64,000 bases of DNA, from assembly GCF_011038965.1 (NCBI RefSeq), contig NZ_JAAKEB010000001.1, forward strand, positions 213,050 through 277,049. The letters are read 5' to 3'. Shown in pieces: positions 16,190-23,930 of this stretch (its first letter is position 1; every line of letters begins with the position of its first letter). The notes below the pieces were generated by a model. It worked only from the letters and a program-made list of their open reading frames with translations, was not told the DNA's origin and searched no databases. A program made the translations under genes and the position numbers. This DNA comes from Adlercreutzia sp. ZJ141 (GTDB lineage: Bacteria > Actinomycetota > Coriobacteriia > Coriobacteriales > Eggerthellaceae).

Positions 16190-16347
16190 AGGGAAACACT
16201 GATTAATTCCGCCAGCCTTGCACTGACGAACCGGTATCTGAGAATTACAGACCTCATTTACGCACGTCAGTGCGCGCATTCGGTCTTCAATCCTCAGGTA
16301 TCCGCCTCGCCAGCGCAAGGCAAGACGGCTTTAATCAGTGTTTCCCT
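16190..16347. mobile_element. 158-bp palindromic MITE-like element, copy 1
   Basis: The ends are perfect inverted repeats: AGGGAAACACTGATTAA at the left (16190) and its complement at the right (ending 16347). The similarity continues inward across almost the whole element, for example GCCTTGCACTGACGA against GCCTTGCGCTGGCGA, and GGTATCTGAGAATT against GGATACCTGAGGATT. Each arm is about 79 bases and there is no meaningful coding capacity. This is the architecture of a non-autonomous miniature inverted-repeat element. A clear target-site duplication is not visible. A degenerate relative is at 31143-31227. Confidence 0.75.
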
Positions 16348-16452
16348 GGAACGCTATTTTCTCACACCATGCAACGGAGCGGTCAAGTCTGGAAAAAACG
16401 CATATGATATGTTACCCATGAGTTGAAGCCTGCTGTTGTAGGTCATATGCTC

Positions 16453-16491
16453 AATACGAATATATGACAAAAACGAACGTACATTCGTATT
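16453..16491. repeat. AATACGAAT/ATTCGTATT inverted repeat with LexA-like core, 3' of dut
   Basis: A perfect 9-bp inverted repeat (16453-16461 and 16483-16491) lies just downstream of the dut stop. Within it, CGAACGTACATTCG (16474-16487) differs from the Gram-positive LexA consensus CGAAC-N4-GTTCG by one base. No T run follows, so it is not a classical terminator. Between 16348 and 16513 I see no gene. Confidence 0.35.
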
Positions 16492-16513
16492 TGAGGTTGA
16501 ATACGGAAAAGAG

Positions 16514-16990
16514 TTAACGTCCGCTGCTACCGAAACCTCCGATGCCACGCTCTGTGGTATCGAGTTGATCGGTTTCAGCAAGGCAAACCGCTGGCACCTT
16601 GATAATGACCAGCTGTGCGATGCGGTCGCCCGCTTGTGCTGCAAAGGGTTCAGTTGGATCGAGGTTAACAAGTATAGCTTTGATTTCCCCGCGATAGTTC
16701 GAGTCGATGAGACCGGGTGAGTTTACGAGCGAAATACCGTGCTTAGCGGCAAGGCCGCTTCGGGGTAACACCAGTCCTGCGTATCCGTGTGGTATAGCTA
16801 GTGCCATGCCGCACGGTACCGCCATACGTTCAAACGGTGCGAGTTTGAAATCGCAGGCGGCGCGCAAATCCATGCCGGCGTCTCCAACGTACGCGAACCG
16901 CGGAAGTGGATTGCTCGGTTCGAGCCGCTGGATAGGAATGATAATCGGACTGTGGTCGTCGTTGTACGACGTATTGCTTTCATATGACAT
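16514..16990 (-). CDS. dut: Deoxyuridine 5'-triphosphate nucleotidohydrolase
   Basis: Homotrimeric dUTPase that hydrolyses dUTP to dUMP and keeps uracil out of DNA. All five family motifs are present in 158 residues: AGMDLRA, PRSGLAAKHGI, GLIDSNYRGEI, GDRIAQLVI and the C-terminal arm ERGIGGFGSSGR. The start MSYESN at 16990 is used because the longer frame upstream overlaps nrdR and is not family-like. It follows nrdR by 22 bases, joining dNTP-pool control with the ribonucleotide reductase repressor. Confidence 0.95.
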   Translation of the reverse strand: MSYESNTSYNDDHSPIIIPIQRLEPSNPLPRFAYVGDAGMDLRAACDFKLAPFERMAVPCGMALAIPHGYAGLVLPRSGLAAKHGISLVNSPGLIDSNYRGEIKAILVNLDPTEPFAAQAGDRIAQLVIIKVPAVCLAETDQLDTTERGIGGFGSSGR

Positions 16991-17012
16991 GGGGCGAATT
17001 CTTTCGTACAAA

Positions 17013-17459
17013 TTAACGCAACCGCTCAAGCGCTTCGGCGAATTCGCTCGCGCTTTGGAAGTCTTGGTACACGCTTGCGAAACGAACGAAGGCAACCTCA
17101 TCAATGCTGGCTAAACGCTCAAGCGCCATATCGCCAAGTTCTTTCGAAGTCACTTCGTACTTTGGCTTGTTGCGCAGTTCAGCTTCGATGTCGGCAACCA
17201 ATGATGAAAGATCGTCGGGTGAAACCGAACGTTTCGCACAAGCGATGGTGAGGCCTCGCATGAGCTTTTCGCGGTCATATACTTCAGTTGATCCGTTTGT
17301 TTTCATCACCATGACAGGATTGTCTCCCAGTCGTTCGTACGTGGTGAACCGATGCCCACATTCAAGGCATTCGCGACGGCGTCGGATGGAAGTTCCATCT
17401 TCAGACGGTCGGGAGTCGACGACTTTCGACTCAAGGTTGCCGCAGCTTGGACAATACAT
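17013..17459 (-). CDS. nrdR: Transcriptional repressor NrdR
   Basis: Repressor of ribonucleotide reductase genes that senses ATP/dATP. The 148-residue protein has the N-terminal zinc ribbon (CPSCG and CLECGHRF) followed by the ATP-cone domain (VMVMKTNGSTEVYDREKLMRGL). The ATG at 17459 is preferred over a GTG two codons earlier because GAGGGGAG is correctly spaced only for the ATG. Its neighbourhood with lexA matches the actinobacterial lexA-x-nrdR order. dut follows in the same direction. Confidence 0.95.
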   Translation of the reverse strand: MYCPSCGNLESKVVDSRPSEDGTSIRRRRECLECGHRFTTYERLGDNPVMVMKTNGSTEVYDREKLMRGLTIACAKRSVSPDDLSSLVADIEAELRNKPKYEVTSKELGDMALERLASIDEVAFVRFASVYQDFQSASEFAEALERLR

Positions 17460-17537
17460 GCGCACTCCCCTCTCAGCTGAGTGCGCTTAGGCTACCATAC
17501 AATATATTGTGGTTCAATGGTTATGGTGTCTTAATGA

Positions 17538-17864
17538 TCACACCAATGCAACGAGATACGACACAGCAGTGAACAGTACGGCACTCACCGCGATCTGCTT
17601 GCGTGTAAACAGATTAAATGGACACCCTTCGCTGGTTCCGTATGTGAGCTGACGTACGAGAGGCACGTTTTCAAGCCTTATGCGATTGCTACACTGTTGA
17701 AGCGATGGACAAGGTATCTGGTGACGCAAATCGCCTTCCAAACGTGTGCGTTGGCAGTGATCGAACGGTATCACGTTGCCTGTGGCTGCGGATGGAGCGA
17801 CATGGGGTGCGCGAGCGAGTGCTGCCGTGCCGGATACCGCCCACATTGTATCTTCTATTCTCAT
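17538..17864 (-). CDS. Small SOS-linked protein with C-terminal transmembrane helix, unrecognised
   Basis: I do not recognise this 108-residue protein. The first 88 residues are polar with four cysteines (37, 52, 58, 81). Residues about 89-108 form one hydrophobic helix at the very C-terminus, so it could be tail-anchored. The ATG at 17864 has AAAGGGG 7 bases upstream. Its promoter lies back to back with that of lexA and contains LexA boxes, so it is probably SOS-induced. The position between nrdR and lexA is that of mycobacterial Rv2719c (ChiZ) and parallels B. subtilis yneA, both SOS-linked division inhibitors. No LysM domain is visible here, so any such role is inference from position. Confidence 0.6.
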   Translation of the reverse strand: MRIEDTMWAVSGTAALARAPHVAPSAATGNVIPFDHCQRTRLEGDLRHQIPCPSLQQCSNRIRLENVPLVRQLTYGTSEGCPFNLFTRKQIAVSAVLFTAVSYLVALV

Positions 17865-17881
17865 TTTCAGCCCCTTTGCTC

Positions 17882-17957
17882 TTGCATAGAACCTTTGTTC
17901 GTGTTTATAATAGACCGAACAAAGGTTCACGTCAATAGAATTTGAAACAAATGTTCG
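17882..17957. promoter_or_regulatory. Divergent lexA promoter region with three LexA boxes
   Basis: Rightward (lexA): TTGCAT (17882-17887), 18 bases, TATAAT (17906-17911). Leftward (small gene): TTGACG (complement of 17930-17935), 17 bases, TATTAT (complement of 17907-17912). LexA-type boxes (CGAAC-N4-GTTCG) lie at 17888-17901 (one mismatch), 17916-17929 (one mismatch) and 17944-17957 (two mismatches). The first two sit inside or beside both promoters, so LexA binding should close both genes. Confidence 0.88.
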
Positions 17958-17978
17958 CTTTTCTTAAAGGAGTTGGCT

Positions 17979-18617
17979 ATGGACGAGAAGATCACCAAAC
18001 GGCAACAAGCCGTACTGGACTGCATCGAGGAATGCATCCGGGAAAAGGGCTATGGGCCCACCGTTCGGGAGATCTGCCAATCGCTCGGCCTGTCCTCCCC
18101 TTCCACGGTTCACGTACATCTTAAGGCGCTTGAGCAGAAAAACCTTATTAAGCGCGACCCCTTAAAGTCGCGCTCTATTGCCTTAGCGCATCCGATCGAC
18201 GCGGCTCCTGCTGCTGTTGCAACCTCGCCTATGGGATTCAGCAAAACTATCAACGTTCCGCTCGTTGGAAATGTAGCTGCTGGCACACCGATCCTCGCTG
18301 AAGAGAACATCACTGAAACCATCACGCTTCCCACCGACATCGTTGGCGATGCGCCGTCGTTCATGTTGTCAGTGCGCGGCGACTCGATGATTGAGGTGGG
18401 CATCAACGATGGAGACTACGTGGTCGTGAAGGAGCAGCCGGTTGCCAACAATGGTGACATCGTGGTTGCAATCATCGACGATGGAGCGACTGTCAAAACG
18501 TTCTATCGCGAAAAGGATCACGTTCGCTTGCAACCAGAGAATTCCTCCATGGATCCCATTATCACGAGAGACTGCTCCATTGCAGGAAAAGTTGTAGCCG
18601 TGTTCAGACGGTTGTGA
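17979..18617 (+). CDS. lexA: SOS repressor LexA
   Basis: LexA, 212 residues. The N-terminal winged helix-turn-helix (about 1-65) includes GPTVREICQSLGLSSPSTVHVHL. The C-terminal S24 peptidase domain has the autocleavage site Ala101-Gly102 (VGNVAAGTPI), nucleophile Ser136 (RGDSM) and general base Lys173 (ATVKTF). The ATG at 17979 follows AAAGGAG; a TTG two codons earlier is less likely. It is autoregulated through the boxes immediately upstream and converges with hflX, leaving 10 bases between stops. Confidence 0.96.
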   Translation: MDEKITKRQQAVLDCIEECIREKGYGPTVREICQSLGLSSPSTVHVHLKALEQKNLIKRDPLKSRSIALAHPIDAAPAAVATSPMGFSKTINVPLVGNVAAGTPILAEENITETITLPTDIVGDAPSFMLSVRGDSMIEVGINDGDYVVVKEQPVANNGDIVVAIIDDGATVKTFYREKDHVRLQPENSSMDPIITRDCSIAGKVVAVFRRL

Positions 18618-18627
18618 ACAAAGCTAT

Positions 18628-19938
18628 TTACTGGTTACTCTTCGGACAGAACGTCGAAACATACGATGTCGGAACAAGCATCGTCAAGTGTGTGCCGTCT
18701 GCTTCGTAGTATTCGGAGAGAATGTGACAGCGCTCATGCGCAAGTGACACGAGATTACCGTTATTGTAGGGAATAACCGTCTCAATGTGAACGTCGCTTG
18801 ATGCGGCGGCTTGCGCCAGACGGTTAACCAAATCGTCTATGCCTTGTCCCGTGCTCGCCGAAACAAGCACACTGTCGGGACGCCGTGCGCGCAGCGCTTC
18901 TACTTGCGCGCTATCGAGCAAGTCGGTTTTGTTTAGCACCTCAATGCGTGGAATGTTCTCGGCATGGATTTGCCCCAGCACATCTTGCACTGCTTCAATC
19001 TGCGAATCTCGGTCGGGTGACGAAGCGTCGATCACGTGCAGTACCAAATCGGCACCGGATATCTCGTCAAGCGTCGACTTGAACGCTTCCACGAGTGTGG
19101 TCGGAAGCTTTTGGATAAAACCAACCGTGTCGGTTATGGTGATTTCACGGCCTTGTTCAAGTTCAAACTTGCGTGTGGTGGAATCAAGCGTGGCAAACAG
19201 CTGGTCGTAGCTGAGCACGTCAGCGCCGGTTAAACGGTTGAGTAGACTTGACTTTCCGGCATTTGTATACCCAGCAAGCGCGACTTTGAACATACCGCTC
19301 GCGTATCTGCTCTCGCGTTGTACGTTTCGTACGTTTGCAAGATGGGCAAGCTCAGCGCGTATGGAAGTGATGCGCTTACGTACCAGTCGGCGGTCTACTT
19401 CAAGCTGGCTTTCACCTTCGCCAAATCGTGACCCTACGCCGCCACCCATGCGGTTCGAGGCTAAATGTGCCCACATGCCGCGCAAACGTGGCAGCAGGTA
19501 CTGATTCTGTGCGAGCTTGACTTGAAGGCGGCCTTCTTTGCTGGTTGCATGCAATGCGAATATATCCAAGATCAGTGCCGTACGGTCGATTACTTTCACC
19601 GTCTGTCCGACCGCTTTCTCCAGGTTCGACTGCTGTGATGGTGTGAGCTCGTCATCGAATACCACCAAGTCAGCCTCAAGACTGCGGCATAGTTCGGCAA
19701 TTTTTTCTGCTTTTCCGGTTCCAACAAACGTACGCGGGTTGGGAGATGTAAGCTTTTGAGTTGTGGTGGCCACTACGTCGGCACCGGCGGTATCAGCCAA
19801 CCGTTCGAGCTCAGCGAGTGATGAATCGAGTGACCAGCTCATATTTGGTCGTTCAACACCAACGAGAACCGCACGTTCGCGGCGTTGTTCGGAAAACAGA
19901 TGCGGGCCACGCGTAATAACGGGTTCGAATTCAGACAT
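18628..19938 (-). CDS. hflX: GTPase HflX
   Basis: Ribosome-associated GTPase that splits stalled or hibernating 70S ribosomes. The 436-residue protein has the HflX N-terminal domain (VGTGKAEKIAEL, DDELTPSQQSNLEKA), the coiled-coil linker starting at SRFGEGESQLEVDRR, and a GTPase domain with GYTNAGKSSLLNRL (G1), DTVGF (G3) and NKTD (G4). AAAGGAGCTC lies 4 bases upstream of the ATG. A second copy of this ribosome-binding sequence lies further upstream before an ATG-TGA (see findings). Confidence 0.95.
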   Translation of the reverse strand: MSEFEPVITRGPHLFSEQRRERAVLVGVERPNMSWSLDSSLAELERLADTAGADVVATTTQKLTSPNPRTFVGTGKAEKIAELCRSLEADLVVFDDELTPSQQSNLEKAVGQTVKVIDRTALILDIFALHATSKEGRLQVKLAQNQYLLPRLRGMWAHLASNRMGGGVGSRFGEGESQLEVDRRLVRKRITSIRAELAHLANVRNVQRESRYASGMFKVALAGYTNAGKSSLLNRLTGADVLSYDQLFATLDSTTRKFELEQGREITITDTVGFIQKLPTTLVEAFKSTLDEISGADLVLHVIDASSPDRDSQIEAVQDVLGQIHAENIPRIEVLNKTDLLDSAQVEALRARRPDSVLVSASTGQGIDDLVNRLAQAAASSDVHIETVIPYNNGNLVSLAHERCHILSEYYEADGTHLTMLVPTSYVSTFCPKSNQ

Positions 19939-20140
19939 AAATGAGCTCCTTTGCCTACGATGACTGGCACACGCGTTCGCATGTGACCATTATGATGTAA
20001 CGGAGGGGTATCGCCTGTGCGATGAGCGCACAGAGATGACTAGATCGCGAACATCGTTGTCATCACATCAATAGAGCTCCTTTTTGTTTCGTGATCGTAT
20101 GGATCGACCCATGATAGCATAGCGCACCGACGCCTTCGCT

Positions 20141-21061
20141 CTACAAGCGAACCGTACCTGTGAAGCTTTCCTTCGCCGGCCCCGTCATCATAACGTGATT
20201 GTTGTTTGCCCAGGTAATGTGCAGCGTACCGCCGCGCAGTATTACGTCGTTCTCGCACCCGGCTCGTCCGGTTAGGCATGCAGCGACATTCGTGGCGCAC
20301 GCCCCTGTTCCGCACGCAAGTGTTTCGGCACACCCACGCTCGTATACGCGCATGTGGATACCGTCTGCTTCAACGCAAGCAAATTCAACGTTTGTTTTCT
20401 CGGGAAACGCAGTGTGGCTTTCGAAGTACGCACCAACCGTATTCACATCAAATGTAGCAAGGCGCTTGTCGCCTGGATGAGTGAATAGAGCGTCGGGCAG
20501 CGCGTCGAATGAATCGATAAAGCAGATGGTATGCGGGTTGCCCATAGAAACACACGTGAAAGCAAAGTCACCCCATGGGGAGGTTAGAGCTGCTTCGCGT
20601 ACGTAAGGAACCCCGTGTGGCGTTTGCGCATTTGCGTCTACGGCGACCGGAACCTTGCTCGGTTCGAGAATCGGCTCACCCATGTCGACTGTAGCGGTTG
20701 TCATCTTCCCTGCTTCGTCGACAGAGAAGCGGATCGGTTTCGGGCCTGCTAGGGTGTCGGCTACTAATTCGCCTGCAGAAGCATCGACTAAACCACGATC
20801 AACCAGGTACTTTGCGAAGCAGCGTACGCCGTTGCCGCACATTTGTGCGAGCGTTCCGTCGGCGTTGATGTAATGCATGTACGCCGCGCATTCCTCGCGC
20901 GCAGACGGGCGCACCATGATGACGCCATCGGCTCCAATGCCAAAGTAGCGATCGCATAGGTATGCGACCTGTTCATCGGTGAGCGAAAGTTCATTCGTCA
21001 AGTCATCAATGAAGACAAAGTCGTTTCCTAAGCCATTCAGTTTTGCAAAATTGATGTTCAT
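20141..21061 (-). CDS. dapF: Diaminopimelate epimerase
   Basis: Converts LL- to meso-diaminopimelate for lysine and peptidoglycan. The 306-residue protein has both catalytic cysteines: Cys75 in AQMCGNGVRC and Cys250 in ETLACGTGACA. The start MNINFAKLNGLGNDF is the family N-terminus. It follows miaA by 11 bases in a leftward operon. Downstream, 19939-20140 contains no gene. Confidence 0.96.
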   Translation of the reverse strand: MNINFAKLNGLGNDFVFIDDLTNELSLTDEQVAYLCDRYFGIGADGVIMVRPSAREECAAYMHYINADGTLAQMCGNGVRCFAKYLVDRGLVDASAGELVADTLAGPKPIRFSVDEAGKMTTATVDMGEPILEPSKVPVAVDANAQTPHGVPYVREAALTSPWGDFAFTCVSMGNPHTICFIDSFDALPDALFTHPGDKRLATFDVNTVGAYFESHTAFPEKTNVEFACVEADGIHMRVYERGCAETLACGTGACATNVAACLTGRAGCENDVILRGGTLHITWANNNHVMMTGPAKESFTGTVRL

Positions 21062-21072
21062 GTGTGTCCAAT

Positions 21073-22074
21073 CTATCGTGCGAGTTTTCTTGAGTTCTCT
21101 GATGATTGATAAGTCGCATCCATGCTAGCAACGATGTGTAACGCCTCTGTTAACAGGGCGTCGGTGAAACCGTCGTCTGCATTGATCCACCGGATACGCG
21201 AATCCTTACGAAACCAGGTGCGCTGTCGCTTCGCATAGCGTCTCGTTGCTGTTTTGATGCTTATGATTGCTTCTTCAAGCGTGATGCGCCCGTCAAGTGC
21301 ATCAACGATCTCCTTATAACCAATTGCCTGAGGTGAGGTAATACCATCTCGAAAACCGTTTTTAAGCAGGCACGTAACTTCTTCCACCAGCCCTCGTTCG
21401 ACCATGGTATCAACGCGGGCGTCTATGCGTGTGCGTAGTATGTCGGGCGTAACTGCAAGCCCAATAAACGTTGCCGGCACCACCTGAGGAATACTTGCCA
21501 GTCGCGTTTTCTGCTGCGCATAGGTAAGCCCCTCATCAAGCAGTTCAAACGCGCGTACCACACGTTTTACGTCGTTGGGAGCAATAATGCGGGCGCTTTC
21601 CTCGTCGCGTTCGCAAAGCTGTTCCCAAAGAGCATGAGCCCCGTACTTGCGGGCGAATTCCATCCAACACTCGCGAGTAGGATTATTCTGCTGTTCACCT
21701 TTTGGGAACTCATACCCGTCGATAGTGGCGCGTACGTAAAATCCCGTACCACCGCACAGCACAACGCGCTTGCCACGTGAACTGATGTCAACGAAGCGCT
21801 CGCGGGCGTAGGTTTGAAAGAGCGCAGCGGAGAATGGCTCTCCGGGGTCAGCGATATCGAAACCATGGTGCGCAACCACGCGATCGACTTCTGGAATCTT
21901 TCCCGTACCAATATCCATGCCACGGTAGATCTGCATCGAGTCAGCACTAACCACTTCCCCATCGATATGTTGCGCGATGGCTTGTGCCAGGTCGGTTTTA
22001 CCCGATGCGGTAGGCCCCACCACGCAGATGACCGGCGTGGTAAGGTTAAGGATGTTGATGGAGCTGTCAACCAT
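21073..22074 (-). CDS. miaA: tRNA dimethylallyltransferase
   Basis: Transfers a dimethylallyl group to A37 of tRNAs reading UNN codons. The 333-residue protein has the P-loop GPTASGKTDL (20-29), DSMQIYRGMDIGTGK, and the C-terminal zinc-finger-like region (TRRYAKRQRTWFRKD). It directly follows miaB (9-base gap), whose product methylthiolates the same nucleotide, so the two act in sequence. Confidence 0.95.
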   Translation of the reverse strand: MVDSSINILNLTTPVICVVGPTASGKTDLAQAIAQHIDGEVVSADSMQIYRGMDIGTGKIPEVDRVVAHHGFDIADPGEPFSAALFQTYARERFVDISSRGKRVVLCGGTGFYVRATIDGYEFPKGEQQNNPTRECWMEFARKYGAHALWEQLCERDEESARIIAPNDVKRVVRAFELLDEGLTYAQQKTRLASIPQVVPATFIGLAVTPDILRTRIDARVDTMVERGLVEEVTCLLKNGFRDGITSPQAIGYKEIVDALDGRITLEEAIISIKTATRRYAKRQRTWFRKDSRIRWINADDGFTDALLTEALHIVASMDATYQSSENSRKLAR

Positions 22075-22083
22075 AGGAAGCGG

Positions 22084-23445
22084 TTAGCGAACGACCTGGC
22101 CGGAGAGATACCAGGTTTTCGCCTGATCAACGCGAACGTTCTGGATTGAACCTGCAAGGCTTTCTGCTGAAGTCCCCTGCGGGATGGGAGCGTGTACCGT
22201 CTGATTTTTGGGGCTCTTCCCCACGAGCAGTCGTGCATCGCGTCTCGATGCTCCTTCAACAAGCACGGGTACAGTGCGTCCGGCATCAGCCTGGTTGCGC
22301 TCGAACGCTTGGTGTTGCACGAGATCGACCAGGCGGTCAAAGCGATCTTGAATGACTTCACGCGGAGTGTCATCGGGTATCGAAGCGGCAGGTGTCCCTT
22401 CACGTTTGGAATAGATGAACGTGAATACTTGATGGTATCCAACTTGTTTCACCAAGTCGTATGTTTGTTGGAAATCATCTTCCGTTTCTCCAGGAAACCC
22501 GACGATGATGTCGGTCGACAGCGCAATGTCAGGTACTGCCTTACGCAGCTTGCGTACAAGCTCAAGATAATGTGCGGAAGTATAACGGCGGTTCATGGCT
22601 TCGAGTATCTTATCGGAACCCGATTGAGCGGGTAGGTGGAGCGCTGGCATAAGTGAGCGAAGCGTAGCGAACTTCCCGATAACCTCGTCAGTCAGATCCT
22701 TTGGGTGACTCGTTGCGAAACGGAGCCGCTCGATTCCTGTCGCGTCGATTGCATCGAGTACGTCGGCGAATCGTGGTTCTCCGTACAGATCGCGGCCGTA
22801 GGAGTTCACGTTTTGCCCCAGCAGCGTGATCTCCTTTACACCGGCGGCGACATAGGAACGTGCCTCGCTAACGATGTCGTCCATCGCACGTGACTTCTCA
22901 CGGCCACGCACGTACGGCACGATGCAGTACGTGCAGAAGTTGTTGCAGCCGATGGTGATGGGCAACCACGCCGCCCAGGCATGCTCGCGGGAAGTCGGCA
23001 GTTCGGTTGGGAAGCTGTTCGCCGAATCGAGCACCTCAACATGGTGTCCACAATCGGCAATCGCTTCACCCAACAGGCTTGGCAGCGAGGCGAGGTTGTG
23101 TGTACCGAACACTACATCGAGATGTGGTAGCTTCTGTATGAGTTTTTCGCCATCGCGTTGGCCGATGCAGCCTCCCACGGCAACGATGCGTTTCGTAAGC
23201 GGAGATTCTTTTCGCAAGGGCACGTTTTTCAGCGATGCCACCTGGCCGTATAGGCGTACATCGGCCGCTTCGCGCACGCAACACGTCATGTAGATGACTA
23301 TATCAGCTTCAGGGATGGAGTTGACCGGCAGCGAACCTAAGCCTTCGAGCATGCCCGAAATGCGCTCGGAATCGTGTTTGTTCATTTGACAGCCGAATGT
23401 GACAACATGGAAAGTCGTTCCAAAGAAAGGCGTAGATGTCGTCAT
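22084..23445 (-). CDS. miaB: tRNA-2-methylthio-N6-dimethylallyladenosine synthase
   Basis: Radical SAM methylthiotransferase acting on i6A37 made by MiaA. The 453-residue protein has the UPF0004 domain (FGCQMNKHDSERI with Cys19), the radical SAM cluster motif CNNFCTYC followed by IVPYVRGRE, and a C-terminal TRAM domain ending in TWYLSGQVVR. The MN after GCQ is typical of MiaB, separating it from the RimO (GCAKN) and MtaB (GCKVN) proteins also encoded in this window. It starts 8 bases after the spoVS stop. Confidence 0.95.
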   Translation of the reverse strand: MTTSTPFFGTTFHVVTFGCQMNKHDSERISGMLEGLGSLPVNSIPEADIVIYMTCCVREAADVRLYGQVASLKNVPLRKESPLTKRIVAVGGCIGQRDGEKLIQKLPHLDVVFGTHNLASLPSLLGEAIADCGHHVEVLDSANSFPTELPTSREHAWAAWLPITIGCNNFCTYCIVPYVRGREKSRAMDDIVSEARSYVAAGVKEITLLGQNVNSYGRDLYGEPRFADVLDAIDATGIERLRFATSHPKDLTDEVIGKFATLRSLMPALHLPAQSGSDKILEAMNRRYTSAHYLELVRKLRKAVPDIALSTDIIVGFPGETEDDFQQTYDLVKQVGYHQVFTFIYSKREGTPAASIPDDTPREVIQDRFDRLVDLVQHQAFERNQADAGRTVPVLVEGASRRDARLLVGKSPKNQTVHAPIPQGTSAESLAGSIQNVRVDQAKTWYLSGQVVR

Positions 23446-23453
23446 GAGGTACC

Positions 23454-23807
23454 TCAGTTCGAAGCAAGGTGGCCATTGTCTGCATACTGCGTACCATGTG
23501 TTGTTGCAGTGCCGTGCAGGTAGCGAGGCTCGACCGAAAAGCGAATGGCGGTGCGATACTCTCCGTCGATAACGATGTCGGCAAACGAGGGAACGCAGGC
23601 GATTTCAATGCCGATAGGTGCAAGAAAGCCGCGCGATATAGCGATGGCCTTCACTGCTTGGTTTACTGCGCCAGCGCCCACCGACTGGATTTCAACACAA
23701 GCGCCATCTTTGATCATACCTGCAATGGCACCCGCAACTGATGCAGGGGATGACTTTGATGAAACCTTCAAACAGCCGATATCGGCTTTGCGATCATGAT
23801 CGGACAT
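23454..23807 (-). CDS. spoVS: SpoVS family protein
   Basis: A 117-residue protein of the SpoVS family, Alba-like small proteins found in spore formers and many non-sporulating bacteria. The core LKVSSKSSPASVAGAIAG, VGAGAVNQAVKAIAI and ADIVIDGEYRTAI match closely. The last 25 residues (His/Thr/Gly-rich) extend past the usual end of about 86-90 residues. It has its own promoter candidate at 23893-23920. In Bacillus the protein affects sporulation and septation; its role in an anaerobic actinobacterium is not known. Confidence 0.9.
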   Translation of the reverse strand: MSDHDRKADIGCLKVSSKSSPASVAGAIAGMIKDGACVEIQSVGAGAVNQAVKAIAISRGFLAPIGIEIACVPSFADIVIDGEYRTAIRFSVEPRYLHGTATTHGTQYADNGHLASN

Positions 23808-23892
23808 GGAATTCCTTTGGTTTGTGCTTCGTTTAAACTGCGTGTAGGCTCAAGCGATGGTGTATATGCGCAACGCGCGAGCAATAGACAGC

Positions 23893-23920
23893 ATTCTACC
23901 ATTTCATAGTGCACAATCAA
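23893..23920 (-). promoter_or_regulatory. Promoter candidate for spoVS-miaB-miaA-dapF
   Basis: On the minus strand TTGATT (complement of 23915-23920), 16 bases, then TAGAAT (complement of 23893-23898). It lies in the only sizeable gap (123 bases) between the upstream ATPase gene and spoVS. Confidence 0.5.
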
Positions 23921-23930
23921 TCGGTTTCGC

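Noticed and set aside
16157..16426. An 89-residue open frame across the palindromic element
   Set aside because: The composition follows the inverted repeat and there is no ribosome binding site or recognisable protein.
17697..17945. Rightward open frames opposite the small SOS-linked gene
   Set aside because: They have no ribosome binding site and run through the lexA promoter and operators.
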